Origin: Haberlea rhodopensis
Lineage: Eukaryota > Streptophyta > Magnoliopsida > Lamiales > Gesneriaceae
Reading direction: 5' to 3'
Length of the DNA: 64,000 nt
Assembly (NCBI GenBank): GCA_907163345.1
Contig: CAJQUN010000052.1
Span: 2,232,001 to 2,296,000 of the forward strand
The position numbers and the translations under genes are program-made. Under the pieces are notes generated by a model. That model was given only the letters and a program-made list of their open reading frames with translations, was not told the origin of the DNA and made no database searches. Below, piece after piece: positions 34,540 through 45,474 of this stretch. The first letter of the stretch is position 1. Each line of letters begins with the position of its first letter.

Positions 34540-36050
34540 TTGGTATCAAGAGCCAGTAACGGCTGACACCACCTCCCACGTTGATTCTACACAGATCAAT
34601 GTTTCACATCCTAATCCAAATTTTCTACTGATAAACCCAGCAAATCAAATCAACGCCGTCAAACTTACGGATGATAATTATCTTCTATGGAATCTTCAGG
34701 TTCTTGCTGCCATACGAGGCCTTGGACTGGAGTCCTTTATTTTTTAGGACCCCGTAGTGCCCCCCTCAAACCATTTCCACAGTAAATACTACTGAAGATA
34801 GTCCTTCTGCATTAATCAATCCCAGTTTCATTTCGTGGTGTAGACAGGACCAGCTTTTATTCTCATTTCTATTGGCCTCCATGAGTGAAGTTGTCTAATC
34901 TCAAATGATAGGTTGTGCGACTTCCACTCAGCTCTGGATGTGCATATCTAATCTCTTTGCCACTAATTCCAAAGCAAGGGTTATGCAATACAAACTTTAG
35001 TTGCAAACTCTAAAGAAAGGTAATCTAAGCATGAAAGACTACCTCATAAAAATAATACTATGGATATACTAGCTGCTTGTGGTCACTCAATCTCCGATGA
35101 AGATCAGGTTCTCTATGTTCTTAGTGGTGTTGGGTTGGAATACGACTTTGTTGTCGTTCATGCCACCTCAAGGACAGACTCATTTAGTTTTTCGGATGTT
35201 GGTGCCTTGCTTATGGCACATGAAGGCCGACTTGACTCATTCAATGGAGTTGGTGATAAAACTCCTACAACAGTTAACATTACCACCTTCCCTTAACAAA
35301 AGAAACCTGAGACTCAATATCAGTCTCAAAATCCATCACAGAGAGGACATGGTCGCGGTAGAAACTCTCGTGGAGGTAGGAAGGGTTGGCAACCATACTC
35401 TAACAGACCAATATGTCAGATCTGTGGAGTCACGGGGAATGTGGCTGAAATCTGTTACTATAGGTTTGACAAGGATGCACCTGCTCAACGGTCCACTGGA
35501 TACAATCATCAACCTCCTCATGGTTTCAACAGACCCACTCAGCCACCTCCTCCAGCTACTATGACCATTACAAAGTCCGAACCACCATCTGAAGAGTGGT
35601 GGTTTCCAGATTCATGTGCTTCTCATCATGTTACCAGTGATCTTGGTAACCTTTCTCTTGGCTCAGAATACAATGGTGATGGTAAAGTTCATATGGGTAA
35701 TGGATCAGGTGTGTCTATATCTCATATAGGTCAATCTCGTTTTCATTCCACTTCCCGTACTTTCCTATTAAATAATCTTCTTTGTGTTCCTCAAATCACC
35801 AAGAATCTAATTAGTGCGAGCAAGTTTGCTAATGATAATAATGTCTTTTTTGAGTTTCATCCTACTCTCTATTTTGTGAAGGACCTAGCTACACAAGCGG
35901 TTCTTCTCCATGTAACTCTACTGACGGATTATACAAATTCAAACTTGGGAAGCTCATCTCCACTCCTCTCTCTCAACCACTCTGTTTCAACTCAGCTGTT
36001 TCTTCAACAAATACATCATCCCAGAAGTCTCATCATCCAAAAGTAGCTCA
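34475..36050 (+). pseudogene. Copia gag-protease region with lesions
   Basis: The N-terminal segment INAVKLTDDNYLLWNLQVLA (34650-34710) is the copia Gag start. After stops near 34747-34900, Gag resumes with MDILAACGHSISDEDQVLYV at 35060. A glycine/arginine-rich stretch leads to the zinc knuckle CQICGVTGNVAEIC (about 35415-35455), in which the histidine is replaced by asparagine. The protease motif reads WFPDSCASHHVTSD (near 35605), where DSGASHH is usual, so the glycine after the catalytic DS is lost. It then runs LCVPQITKNLISASKFANDN to the end of the frame near 36046. Confidence 0.85.
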
Positions 36051-38731
36051 TGCTCCTCTCCTATATTAGATCAATGACATCTTCACCTAGGGCATCCCAC
36101 ATTAACCATTGTCAAACAAGTTTTATTACGATGTAATATTTCCCTTCCAAGAAATGAACATAAGCAATTTTGCTCTGCTTGCGAACTTGGCAAAAGCCAT
36201 CAACTGCCATTCCCTTCCTCACACACTACTGTTTCTGCACCACTAGAGTTAATCTACTATGATGTATGGGGTCCTTCTTACACTACATCTAGAAATGGTT
36301 TTAAATATTATGTTAGCTTCGTTGATGCATATAGTCGATTTACTTGGATATACTTCATCACACTAAAATTTGAAGTCTCTCAAATCTTTATCCGTTTCAA
36401 AATTTTTATTGAATTACAACTTGGACAAAAAATCATTGCATTTCAAAGTGACTAGGGTGGAGAATTCCGTGCACTAACACCATTTCTTCAAAATCACGGG
36501 ATCACTCACATATTTTCATGCCCTTACACTTCTCAACAAAATGGCACTGTTGAACGAAAACATCGTCACATTGTCGAAACAGGGCTTTCTCTTCTTGCTC
36601 ATGCATCTTTGCCATTAGAATTTTGGGATGATGCTTTTTCAACAGCCGTTTATCTTATCAATCGTCTCCCCACAACAAGTCTTCACGGTGAACTTCCTCT
36701 TCAGAAACTATGCAACAAAAATCCAAATTACTCACTCCTTCGAGTTTTTGGTTGTCGTTGTTTCCCATGTCTTCGACAGTATAATACTCATAAGCTAGAA
36801 TTCAGATCAACTCCTTGCACTTTTCTTGGCTATAGTGATATGCCCAAAGGATACAAGTGCATTAACCAAGATAGCAGAGTCTACATTTCTAGGAATGTTA
36901 AGTTTGATGAGCACAATTTTCCTTTTTCTCAACACACTCAGAATTCATCTTCTTCACCAACTTTGGTGGATCACTCATCCACGTTATTTCTTCCACAGGT
37001 TACCTCATTCCAAACACCTACCAACACTTATGTTCATTCCCATGTGTCTCCTTGTCATAATCCTTCATGTCTGCCCGATCATTCTTCAATTTCACCTGTC
37101 ACTCCTCATTCCAGCTCTTCCATAGAGTCCTTCCATGATGCCCCACCTCATATGAACAATCATCCCATGGTTACTCGGGCCAAGGCTGGTATTTTCAAGC
37201 CTAAAGTTCTGCTAACAAGTAATTCTTCAGTCCATGAACCACACACTATTAAAGAAGCTCAATTACAGCCTGAATGGAAAGATGCCATGACATCAGAATT
37301 TACTACTTTGTTACAAAACCAAACATGGTCTTTGGTTGAAGCCCCACGAGACACACCCATTATTGGCTGCAAATGGGTTTTTAAAAATAAAACCAACCCA
37401 GATGGCTCTATCGCTCGTCACAAAGCTCGCATCGTCGCCAAAGGCTACTCTCAAACACCAGGACTCGATTTTACAGAAATCTTTAGTCCTGTTGTTAAGC
37501 CCACTACTATTCGGATAGTGTTGTCTATTGTCGTTTCCAAAGGTTGGAATGTCAAACAAATTGATTTGAATAATGCCTTCCTAAATGGAACTATAAAAGA
37601 AGTGGTCTATATGCAACAACCTCCGGGTTATGAAGTAACTGATGGCAATAAACGAATCGTTTGCAAACTTCATAAGGCTATATATTGGCTTAAACAAGCT
37701 CCTCGAGCTTGGTTTGATCGGCTACGACAATCTCTCCATTCTATGGGTTTTATTGCCTCAAAGGCCGATGTATCCTTATTTGTTAAAATCACTTCTGTAT
37801 CTATCATCTATATTCTTGTCTATGTAGATGACATTTTGATCACATGAAATAGCAAAGAACATGTGCAAGATATCATTCAACAACTGAGTTCTCAGTTCTC
37901 TCTAAAGGAACTTGGTGACCTTTCTTATTTTTTGGGGATTGAAGTGATCAAATCCTCTACCTCATCCTTCTTTATGGCCCAACATAAATATTTCCAAGAT
38001 CTGCTGTTTCGAACTAAGATGCATGAAGCTAAGCCTCTTCCTACTCCAATGGTTTCTGGTGTTAAATTATCCTCCACAGATGGTGAACCCTTCGAAGATG
38101 TTACTCTTTACAGAAGTACAATAGGCGCTCTTCAGTACTTAACCATTACTCGTCCTGACATTGCCTATAGTGTCAATAAGGTCTGCCAGTTCATGCAAAC
38201 TCCTTTATACCCTCATTGGAAAGCCGTTAGGCGGATTCTACGGTACTTGAATGGCAGCCTTGAATTTGGGATCAATCTTGGTGCATCTCCTGACTTTCGA
38301 CTCAATGGCTATGTGATGCTGATTGGGGTAGTGACATTGATGACAGACGCTCCACTTCAGGATTTTGTTGGTTTCGTGGCTCGTCGTCTATCTCTTGGAG
38401 TTCCAAAAAGCAATCAGTTGTCTATCACTCCAGCACCGAAGCAGAATACAGGAGTTTGGCTAATGCCACTGCAGAGCTATTATGGATTGAACCACTACTT
38501 TCTGAACTCCATGTGAAATCACATCATACTCCGGTGTTATGGTGCGATAATATCAGCACCATTGCAATAAGTGCAAATCCAGTATTACACTCTCGCACAA
38601 AACATATGGAACTCGATCTTCATTTTGTTCGAGAAAAGGTCATCAACAAAACTCTGTCTGTTCATCACGTCCCTTCCTTTGATCAAACAGCAGATGTTCT
38701 CACCAAACCATTCGGCTCTTACATTCAATAG
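36051..38731 (+). pseudogene. Copia integrase, reverse transcriptase and RNase H with few lesions
   Basis: 36050-36600 is decayed integrase, ending with SCPYTSQQNGTVERKHRH. From 36609 a 412-codon frame covers the integrase C-terminus (WDDAFSTAVYLINRLPT) and reverse transcriptase (WKDAMTSEFTTLLQNQTW; CKWVFKNKTNPDGS; QIDLNNAFLNG). It includes the catalytic YVDDILIT (37819-37842). A TGA at 37845-37847, where GGA (glycine) is usual, stops it. Reading resumes in the same frame from 37863 (GDLSYFLGIEVIKSS). A one-base frame loss near 38310 shifts the RNase H part (ADWGSDIDDRRSTSGF, QSVVYHSSTEAEYRSLA), which ends TADVLTKPF at about 38710. Confidence 0.9.
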
Positions 38732-38784
38732 TTTTCGCTCCAAGCTCCGAGTTGAAAGTAATTCCCTGCTGAGCTTGCGGGGGA

Positions 38785-39054
38785 AAGTTAAAGACAAAGA
38801 AGAAGAACAAGCCCAATTCAATACATGCACCAAACAAAGCCCATGCAAGGATCAGGCCCATCGTATATGCTTAGCAACGAGAATGTTCTATCAAATGGAA
38901 TATTTCTTGTTGTGTTTGTTATAACAGATGACATGTGTCATATTATCATTGGTTCTTCTATTTATAAATATATATACCAAAGCTTGTAGATGGACAGAGA
39001 ATGAGGATATGAAATACATTTTCTGCATTCTTCTTTGCATTACAATTCTCTAAC
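38785..39054 (+). repeat. Right LTR of the copia element (270 bp)
   Basis: Ends CTCTAAC before the target duplication TATAC. Confidence 0.92.
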
Positions 39055-39059
39055 TATAC

Positions 39060-39666
39060 ATTACTTTTATTTTTAATTTTGTTTAGATTTTAATAAAAAG
39101 ATTTGGTAATTTTTAGGGTAGCTGTGATGATAATTTATAAGATTGAGAAATGCATAAAGTAAATGGGTGGACACAGATGACATGTGTGATAATAATATTT
39201 TAGATTGGATTGGTCTGAAATGGTCGGACCACTAAGATCCTCACGCATTATATATAAACGTAAATGAGTGTACACATTGATGACATGTGTGATGGTAATA
39301 TTTTAGACTGGTAGGGGTATGGGTATAATTAGACATTGATCTGAAATGGTCGGATCACTAATGTACTCACGGATTATATATAATAACTAGTGCCCCTGCA
39401 CGCGTACACGTGCATGTACAATTGGTTGTTTTGTAAAATATGTTGTAATTGTGAAGTTTTGTTTTCCAATTAATTTTGAAAATAAGGTGATTTATTTTTT
39501 GGTAAGGGTAATATGATACTTTGCAAGTAAGATAAGATTGTAATTTATTAATATTGAAGGGGTAATGTGGTAAAAACACGTTGGTCTCGGTCGGACCAGA
39601 ATGTCGGTCTCCCACCCTACGTTGGTCTCACATGGTTGGACCAGAATGTCGGTCTCCCATCCTTAC

Positions 39667-39725
<59 letters not shown>
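39060..39725 (-). mobile_element. Cluster of Helitron-like ends
   Basis: Two ~120-bp units (about 39165-39260 and 39265-39385) share GATGACATGTGTGAT, ATTTTAGA and TCTGAAATGGTCGGA. Each ends in CACGCATTATATATAA or CACGGATTATATATAA. A third, related block with GGTCGGACCAGAATGTCGG and GTTGGACCAGAATGTCGG (39585-39660) runs into (TA)n. At 39387-39410 the minus strand shows a GCACG...CGTGC hairpin, 7 nt, then CTAG followed by T, a Helitron 3' end. So a minus-strand Helitron probably spans about 39387-39724, with further left ends beside it. Confidence 0.5.
39671..39724. repeat. (TA)27 microsatellite
   Basis: An uninterrupted TA tract at the presumed left end of a minus-strand Helitron. It may have expanded from the element's own TATATA start. 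Confidence 0.95.
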
Positions 39726-39726
<1 letters not shown>

Positions 39727-40130
39727 GACTTAATTTCATTTTTCTCGTGCGAATGTAGAAATGGTCAAAATGCTTCAACACACAGAATATTATGGATCAA
39801 TCCAACTCATCAAGATCTATGAATATGGTAAAACAAAGACTTTGTAGAGAATTGCAACAATGTACCTATAGCATATATCTCAAGGTACGAAGAATTTACA
39901 AATAACAATATTCAAATCCAAATGACTTCATCTCATATTAATTCTTGGGCGTGGCAAAAGGGCTGTTTGTGTGTTTCTTCCTCTTCCCCTCCCCCTTCTT
40001 GCATTGCTGTTTACATTTACACAGGAAAAAGAAAAAGAAAAAACTAAAAATTATAAGGTGGCACCAGAATATGTCCTAACATGCTTCAAAAAGCAATAAG
40101 AACTCAAGAATTTAGTCAAACTTAAGCCTT
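39726..40130. other. Intergenic sequence and probable 3' UTR of the PI31-like gene
   Basis: The half nearest 40130 is likely the 3' untranslated region of the PI31-like gene. No other feature is seen. Confidence 0.4.
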
Positions 40131-41666
40131 TTAGAGACAAGATTTGAGGTGAGAGAGAACGGACATTGGAGTTCTAGGCATGGGAGGCTGCCAACTTTCT
40201 CCAAAATGTCTTGGGTAAGGTCCTGCTTAAATGCAAAGAAACATACAGTTAATAAAAAAAAAGAAAGAAAAAAACAGTGAGGGAAAATATTAAATTAAAG
40301 AAAAGATAAGCACCAGCTGCATGAGGACAACAACTGCAATGCCATGGAACCAGTGGACCTACGAATCTAAATTGCAAACAGTGGGGAAAATATTAGCAGT
40401 ATGTACTCGTGTGGTTTATGAAAATAGACGGTTTTCCCATATTACTTGTGGATATGTGCAAAAAATATATTCGTATATGTTATATTTTACAAACAACAAT
40501 GGGTATAGTGCATATTTTGAATTGGGGTAAAGTGAGGTTGGGGATACCACGTTGGGTATAGGTTTATACAAAATAGATACAGTTGGGGAGCAAAACTTAT
40601 CCTACTATAGCAACTACTAAAACTGGCACTTACACTAAAGTTGGAGGGAAATAAGCACAGTACTGATAGGGGTTAGGGTATCCAATCTGGAGTCCAAGGT
40701 CTATCTCAGTCGCACTGCGAGCAAAGTTATCCAAGAAACTCAAAAACCTTCTCCACCGAGGAAAAAAATAAATGCAAATATAATGTCCCCATAGATTCAA
40801 GAAAGGCCAACTGCGAAACTGATGCGGCTAAAAGAATACCTAGCGTTAATTGAAGAACCATCCAGTTTACTTAAAATTTCCTTATTAACATCGGCTACTA
40901 ACTTGGCCAAATTCTTGAACTGTGAGCCGTAATTTGCGCCCCCATCGTTCTCAACATACTCCATAGTGCTACAGACATTGGCCATTGTTTGATTATATGT
41001 GCATCGCTTGGAAACGAAAAGATAAATGCATTTAGCTTACTCGACTTCAAGATGATGGAGTTCTTCAGAATCACCTTCCTTTAGAATATCAATGAACAAC
41101 TTTTCATTAAGTACTAGACCCTTCATCAGTACTCTCTTGGAACCTTGTTCAGGATGAGAATATACAAAGGCGTAATACTCTTCGACTTCGTTCCAATTCT
41201 CCATCCCAACTTCATCTACAAATATTTAAATTAACGTAAAAATAATCAAAAATTCATAGGCCAGTGAAAAAAATCCCCACATTTAACAATTTTAAGGAGT
41301 CAAATTCATCATCCCCATCCTTATGGGCCTTTAAGCGCACAGATTCTCTCCCAAGATTTCAAGGAGCTTACTGAGATAACAATTGTGCAAAATCCAACGC
41401 AGACTCGGTGGTATTTTTGAGTACAAAGATGCAGTTTGAAGTCATTTTCTTGAAATGTAGCGATTGGTATTATTAAAATTACCAGTGACCGAGCAGGAAG
41501 AAAGGATGTCGTCAGCGAAGGCGGGGAGACCTGTTGCGTGAAGAATATAGCCTGAAGCCATAAATGCCGCGTGGACCGCAAACGCCGCCTTGTCCTGGCA
41601 GTTGCGGAAAGTGGGGCGCGCCGCCCGTATAACTAACATAACCGATTCCTCAGAAGCCATGCTCAT
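40131..41666 (-). CDS. PI31-like proteasome regulator with altered C-terminus (238 aa)
   Basis: Minus-strand exons by splice motifs: 41666-41483, 41215-41041, 40968-40840, 40714-40634, 40366-40314 and 40225-40131 (717 nt). The first three exons encode a plant PI31 N-terminal (FP) domain: SVMLVIRAARPTFRNCQDKA, FAVHAAFMASGYILHATGL, WNEVEEYYAFVYSHPEQGSK, KRVLMKGLVLNEKLFID, NYGSQFKNLAKLV and EILSKLDGSS. PI31 binds and modulates the 20S proteasome; the Arabidopsis member At3g53970 is known as PTRE1. Plant PI31 usually continues with a long Gly/Pro-rich tail. Here the tail is short: IGYPNPYQYCAYFPPTLVF, a cysteine-rich CSCCPH piece from exon 5, then AGPYPRHFGESWQPPMPRTP. Exon 4 could also start at 40750 (12 more in-frame codons). 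Exon 5 is needed for phase but is the least certain. A second ATG at 41660 gives the more typical MASEESV start. Confidence 0.82.
40390..40560. repeat. 'CCCC-TGTGGTTT' repeat copy inside intron 4 of the PI31-like gene
   Basis: Units such as TGTGGTTTATGAAAATAGACG and ATTACTTGTGGATATGTGCA, then inverted-sense AATTGGGGTAAAGTGAGG, match the family at 9425-9830. The copy fills most of the intron between exons 4 and 5. Confidence 0.6.
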
Positions 41667-41726
41667 GGAAATTTAAATGGTCAACTTCTTGTCTTTTTCG
41701 AACGTTACGAGTCGGAGACTTGGAGG

Positions 41727-41734
41727 TTTATATA
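41727..41734 (-). promoter_or_regulatory. TATA box of the PI31-like gene
   Basis: TATATAAA on the minus strand, about 60 bp upstream of the first ATG, followed by a short leader. Good match in sequence; the leader would be short. Confidence 0.55.
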
Positions 41735-42524
41735 GCAACTCTTTGCACTTTTATGGGTGGTAAATCGGGTAAAACTTTCTAACCCACATTCAACCTAATT
41801 TTGGACCAAAATAAAGAAAATGTTGGAACTCGAATTCAAGTCTTCGTAAAGGGGGAGATGAACTTATCATCCGACTAAGGCCGGAAGCTCCCATTTGGTA
41901 TTTACATCTTTAGCTATCATTTTTTGAAATTCAGATCCGTAATTAAATTTGTGTGTGAAAGTATAAGCTGATAAGTAAGCAACATACCATGTAAATGACC
42001 TCTCTATGGTTCAATCTAAGAGCGTAAGAAAAATGTATTTGTTTCTTTTATTTACCCAGAAACAATAAACAGGTAAAGCACCCTGTTTAAAAGCACGTAC
42101 TTCAGGAGAAATGATAAATAGAAACAACACACAAATAGAATCACTTCACCATTTTCATATATTTCAGTTATTTCACATCCATTACCCTTTATATTAATGC
42201 TCGAATGCAACAGATAACCATCATCAAGGAAGTGGTGGCTGCAGCAACAAGAATCATTTCACCTCTTGGGTAAGATATTCTCATGATATAGAAACTCCAC
42301 TTCTCAATTAAATTACAAATTGCATAAACGAACACAATATAAGTTTACTGCATTTCTCATGCCACATCAGTATATAAGAGACAGTTTATGACCCAAAAGG
42401 TGAACAAAAAACAGAAAAGAAGAGAAGAACACGGTGAGATATTCCCACGTAACAGGAAAAATCACTCAGTCAAAGCCTCCGGGTCGATCAAGAGGCCCAT
42501 CACGCTGGAAGTAGCACTACACGA
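41735..42524. other. Intergenic sequence and probable 3' UTR of SNU13
   Basis: Between the PI31-like promoter and the SNU13 stop codon. Around 41840-41895 the words CTCGAATTCAAGTCTTCGTAA resemble tRNA-related text common in plant repeats. Nothing else is recognised. Confidence 0.4.
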
Positions 42525-45420
42525 TCATATCAGAAGCTTCTCGATCGCATCCTGTATTAGGTGACAAAATTAGAAAATCATCATATTGATGGTCTATGAA
42601 TAAACAGAATATACACATCATATTCATAATTTATAAATAAACAGGTACAAAAAAATACTGGAGCCACTACCTTCAATTGCTGTATTTGAGATTTCAACTG
42701 GCTTCCTTCGTTGCTTGTCACTGAACAAGCGATCACTGGTCTGGTAACTCCACATGCTCGACCAAGAGCTTGCTTTGACGGAACAAAAACGTAAGGCACA
42801 TTCTGCACTCAAAAGCAAAAGATCAGATAACTTGTTTAGTCACTGAAATAACTTCTCAACACAATCAAAAAATATCTAACTTCGACCAACACTTGAGGGT
42901 ATGTTTGTACTCAAACCACCCCAAGTAACTCATATCTCATGCTAATTAAGCTTCGAAAGCTCCATGTAGTTATATAATTTAATTGATTATGTATGCCATG
43001 TAAGTAATCCTAAAAGCATACAACGCAGCGGAATAAAATATTTTGGATTACTAGAACAATGGATCTATACATAGGGATTCATATCGGATAAAGATTTACA
43101 AAAGTCTCACCCTTGTAGCGTGTTTGATGCAGAATCCTCGATGTAGCACCACGAGTCACAAACAAAAGTTTGCACCTTTGTCTCTACGGTATCCACACGA
43201 TCAAATCGAAAAGGGGATTTAAGAACAAGTTTGCTAGACTAGTTCTTAAATCAAAACTCAACTCACGGTTCAAAACCGATCGACGGCGGCCAATCAAAAA
43301 CCAAAACCAACTCGACGGCGGCGGCGGTGATGGTTGATGAAGGGACGGCCGAGAGAGAGAGAGCTAGAGTAGGTTTAGGTTTTGATATCAAGCAATGATA
43401 TAAAGAATGATTAACAATTAATCAAAACCTTGTATTTATATTATAAGGCTTTTAATTAAGGTTCAAGACTTTCTTAAAGTCTTATGGGCCCAAACCCACG
43501 ATTTAATTAAAACCTTTTAATCACTTAATTAAGACTCTTCTTAATTAATTAATTCATCCAATGAATTTAATTTCCCTTATCGATTTAATCTTTTGTGCGA
43601 CCCGATAGGATCTTGTAATGTTGGCAGTGACATAAAATCTCTATGTCGCAAGCAAGGAGCGGTGTCTAGCAACACATCGAGGCTACCCAAATTACAAGAA
43701 TGTCAATGACTCGACATAACCTTTAGAACTTGTGATAATATTAACCATGTAACTTAATCCCTTTGTCCTTTGTGTTTAGATTGAACACGAGTCATGGAAT
43801 AGTCATACTCGTATATTCAATCTCTATTTCTTGATCCCCAAGTAGAACTAGAATAAACGAATAAGCTCGATATCTCATATCGACTCATTCGAGCATGGCC
43901 ATGCATTTTAGTTCTCACTTGATCAAGGGCCAAACACATCTCCTGTTATATAGGAGGGACAAATCCTATCTCGATCGGTCAACATCCCTCTACATCATTC
44001 GTAGTGTATCCAATAGTCGCCTTTATAGATTACCCTGTTACGGGTAACGTTTGACGATATCAAGATACATAACTCCTTATGTTGGGATCTCTGATGATCA
44101 CAAGTCGTAAGGATTGCATACATTATTATCACTATGAGAATTGCATATGACTATCATATAACTATCCATGTTGCATTCTCATGGTGGGTCTGTCCAGTAC
44201 ATCGTTCTCTAACATGTACCCATGTGTTGATTTGATATCTCATATCAATGAACAATTCATCGATCAACACATACTAGTCTACACGTATTATCATTATCCC
44301 TATTCATGATAATACTTGACTAGGGACATCTTTAAGAATAATACAATATTATTCTAAGGACATTAACATATATATTAATTCACAATGCACAGTTAAAAGA
44401 ATAATATATAATAATGAATTGCCATTCATAAAATCATAAACATTGTATGTCAAAATAATCATTTAATGATTTGTCTTAGGGCATATCCCAACATGCCAAA
44501 CCATCTATGCCACGCCAGCAGAATGAAATATTTTTCTAACATTGTCCATTAGAACAGACATCAACTCATTAAAATAGACCCGCGCCCCAGTTATAAGTAA
44601 AACTCTATGTTATGATCCTCCATCTGTTTTACGAGCAATTGAATGGTTTTGGAAACGATTAATATGTTTGAGAGGTTGTCCTCATAAAAGGGCAATCTTT
44701 TTTTGTTCGGGCTCTCTTCTTGGGAGAAAGGTAGCTGTCATGGCCTAAACAACTATGAAGGACCAATTTCCAAGTAGAATTCAAACAAAACTATAAAAAA
44801 ATTACCTTATCTTCAGCAAGAAGCGGAAGGTGAAGAAGAATTTCGAGAGGCTCTGTGTCAGCTGCCATAACAATGAACTCGGAAATTCCTCTGTTGAGAG
44901 TCTTAGTTGCTGCAACAAACAAACACACATTTATCCATTTCACCATGGACATATATCAATAAACAAAGTAATAATGACGACAACATATACAACCGCTTGG
45001 TGCACTTAGACATTTCGCTAAGGGCCACGGTGCGACTTACTGGGGGGTAAAATTTAATTTTTGGATGATATAAGTATAATTATTTTTATGTCAATCAGAA
45101 AAGGCGGGTCTAATTCTGAACAAGTTATTTTGTATAAACACTGAGAAAATGTGAAATAATTAACCTTCATTGGCACCCTTTTTAAGTTGTTTATAATTTG
45201 CAGCTTGTTGAACCAGGTCCATAATTGTGATTGTCAGCTGGGCATCTGCCAGAGGATATGCTTTTGGATTCACAGCTTCTCCAGTCTATATACACACACA
45301 CACACATAACAAAACACCATTTAACCAAAAAAAAACCTAACAACGAATGTGTAGAACAAACAAGTTCCGGAAAAATGAAAACTGAAAAGATTGAGAGAGA
45401 AATCACGAAAGAGTTACCAT
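42525..45420 (-). CDS. SNU13: SNU13 / NHP2L1 (15.5K) L7Ae-family RNA-binding protein
   Basis: Five minus-strand exons: 45420-45418 (the ATG alone), 45285-45165, 44909-44806, 42802-42671 and 42551-42525. They total 387 nt and give 128 residues, the usual length of the family. The sequence reads MTGEAVNPKAYPLADAQLT, AANYKQLKKGANEATKTLNRG, VMAADTEPLEILLHLPLLAE, NVPYVFVPSKQALGRACGV, and ends DAIEKLLI. GANEATKTLNRG and the ACGVTRPV loop are the kink-turn RNA contacts of L7Ae proteins. SNU13 binds U4 snRNA in the spliceosomal tri-snRNP and box C/D snoRNAs in the nucleolus. The start codon is split from the body by an intron with a GTAACT donor right after ATG, so open-frame scans place the start wrongly. 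Intron 3 (44805-42803) is enlarged by a solo LTR. No damaging change is visible. Confidence 0.96.
42999..44493 (-). mobile_element. Solo LTR (1495 bp) in SNU13 intron 3
   Basis: On the minus strand it starts TGTTGGGATATGCCCTAAGA and ends GGATTACTTACA. It is flanked by a perfect 5-bp duplication TGCCA (42994-42998 and 44494-44498). No internal coding or primer site is present, so it is a solo LTR, in the same orientation as the gene. The TGTTGGGAT-TTGCCCTA type of start occurs in plant copia LTRs as far as I recall. It contains a GAGA tract and CGGCGGCGGCGG near 43320-43365. Without it intron 3 would be about 500 bp. Confidence 0.9.
45289..45306. repeat. (AC)n microsatellite next to the SNU13 exon 2 acceptor
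   Basis: About nine AC units lie in intron 1 just upstream of the exon 2 acceptor (TATAG). On the gene strand it reads GTGTGTGT, forming part of the acceptor's upstream tract. Confidence 0.85.
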
Positions 45421-45474
45421 GATTGCTGAGTCTTTTGACGGGAAGGTTGCGGGAAGACACCGAACCAGAGAAGT

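Larger units (their letters stand above)
34270..39054 (+). mobile_element. Ty1/copia retrotransposon, near-complete but inactive
   Basis: Two 270-bp LTRs (34270-34539 and 38785-39054) and a perfect 5-bp target duplication TATAC (34265-34269 and 39055-39059) define the element. TTGGTATCAAGAGCC right after the left LTR is the tRNA-iMet primer site. GCGGGGGAA just before the right LTR is the polypurine tract. I count eight substitutions between the LTRs. Domains run gag, zinc knuckle, protease, integrase, reverse transcriptase, RNase H. Stops and a frameshift make it non-functional as read. The LTR ends are unusual (AAGTT...TAAC rather than TG...CA). Confidence 0.95.

Noticed and set aside
40131..40225. 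Alternative reading of the last PI31-like exon (DLTQDILEKVGSLPCLELQC)
   Set aside because: Possible if exon 4 ends in phase 0 and exon 5 is skipped. The phase-2 donor GTAAGT is stronger, and the chosen frame gives the AGPYP tail more like PI31, but a cDNA could reverse this.
40321..40530. 69-codon plus-strand frame
   Set aside because: Overlaps exon 5 and the intronic repeat of the PI31-like gene on the other strand.
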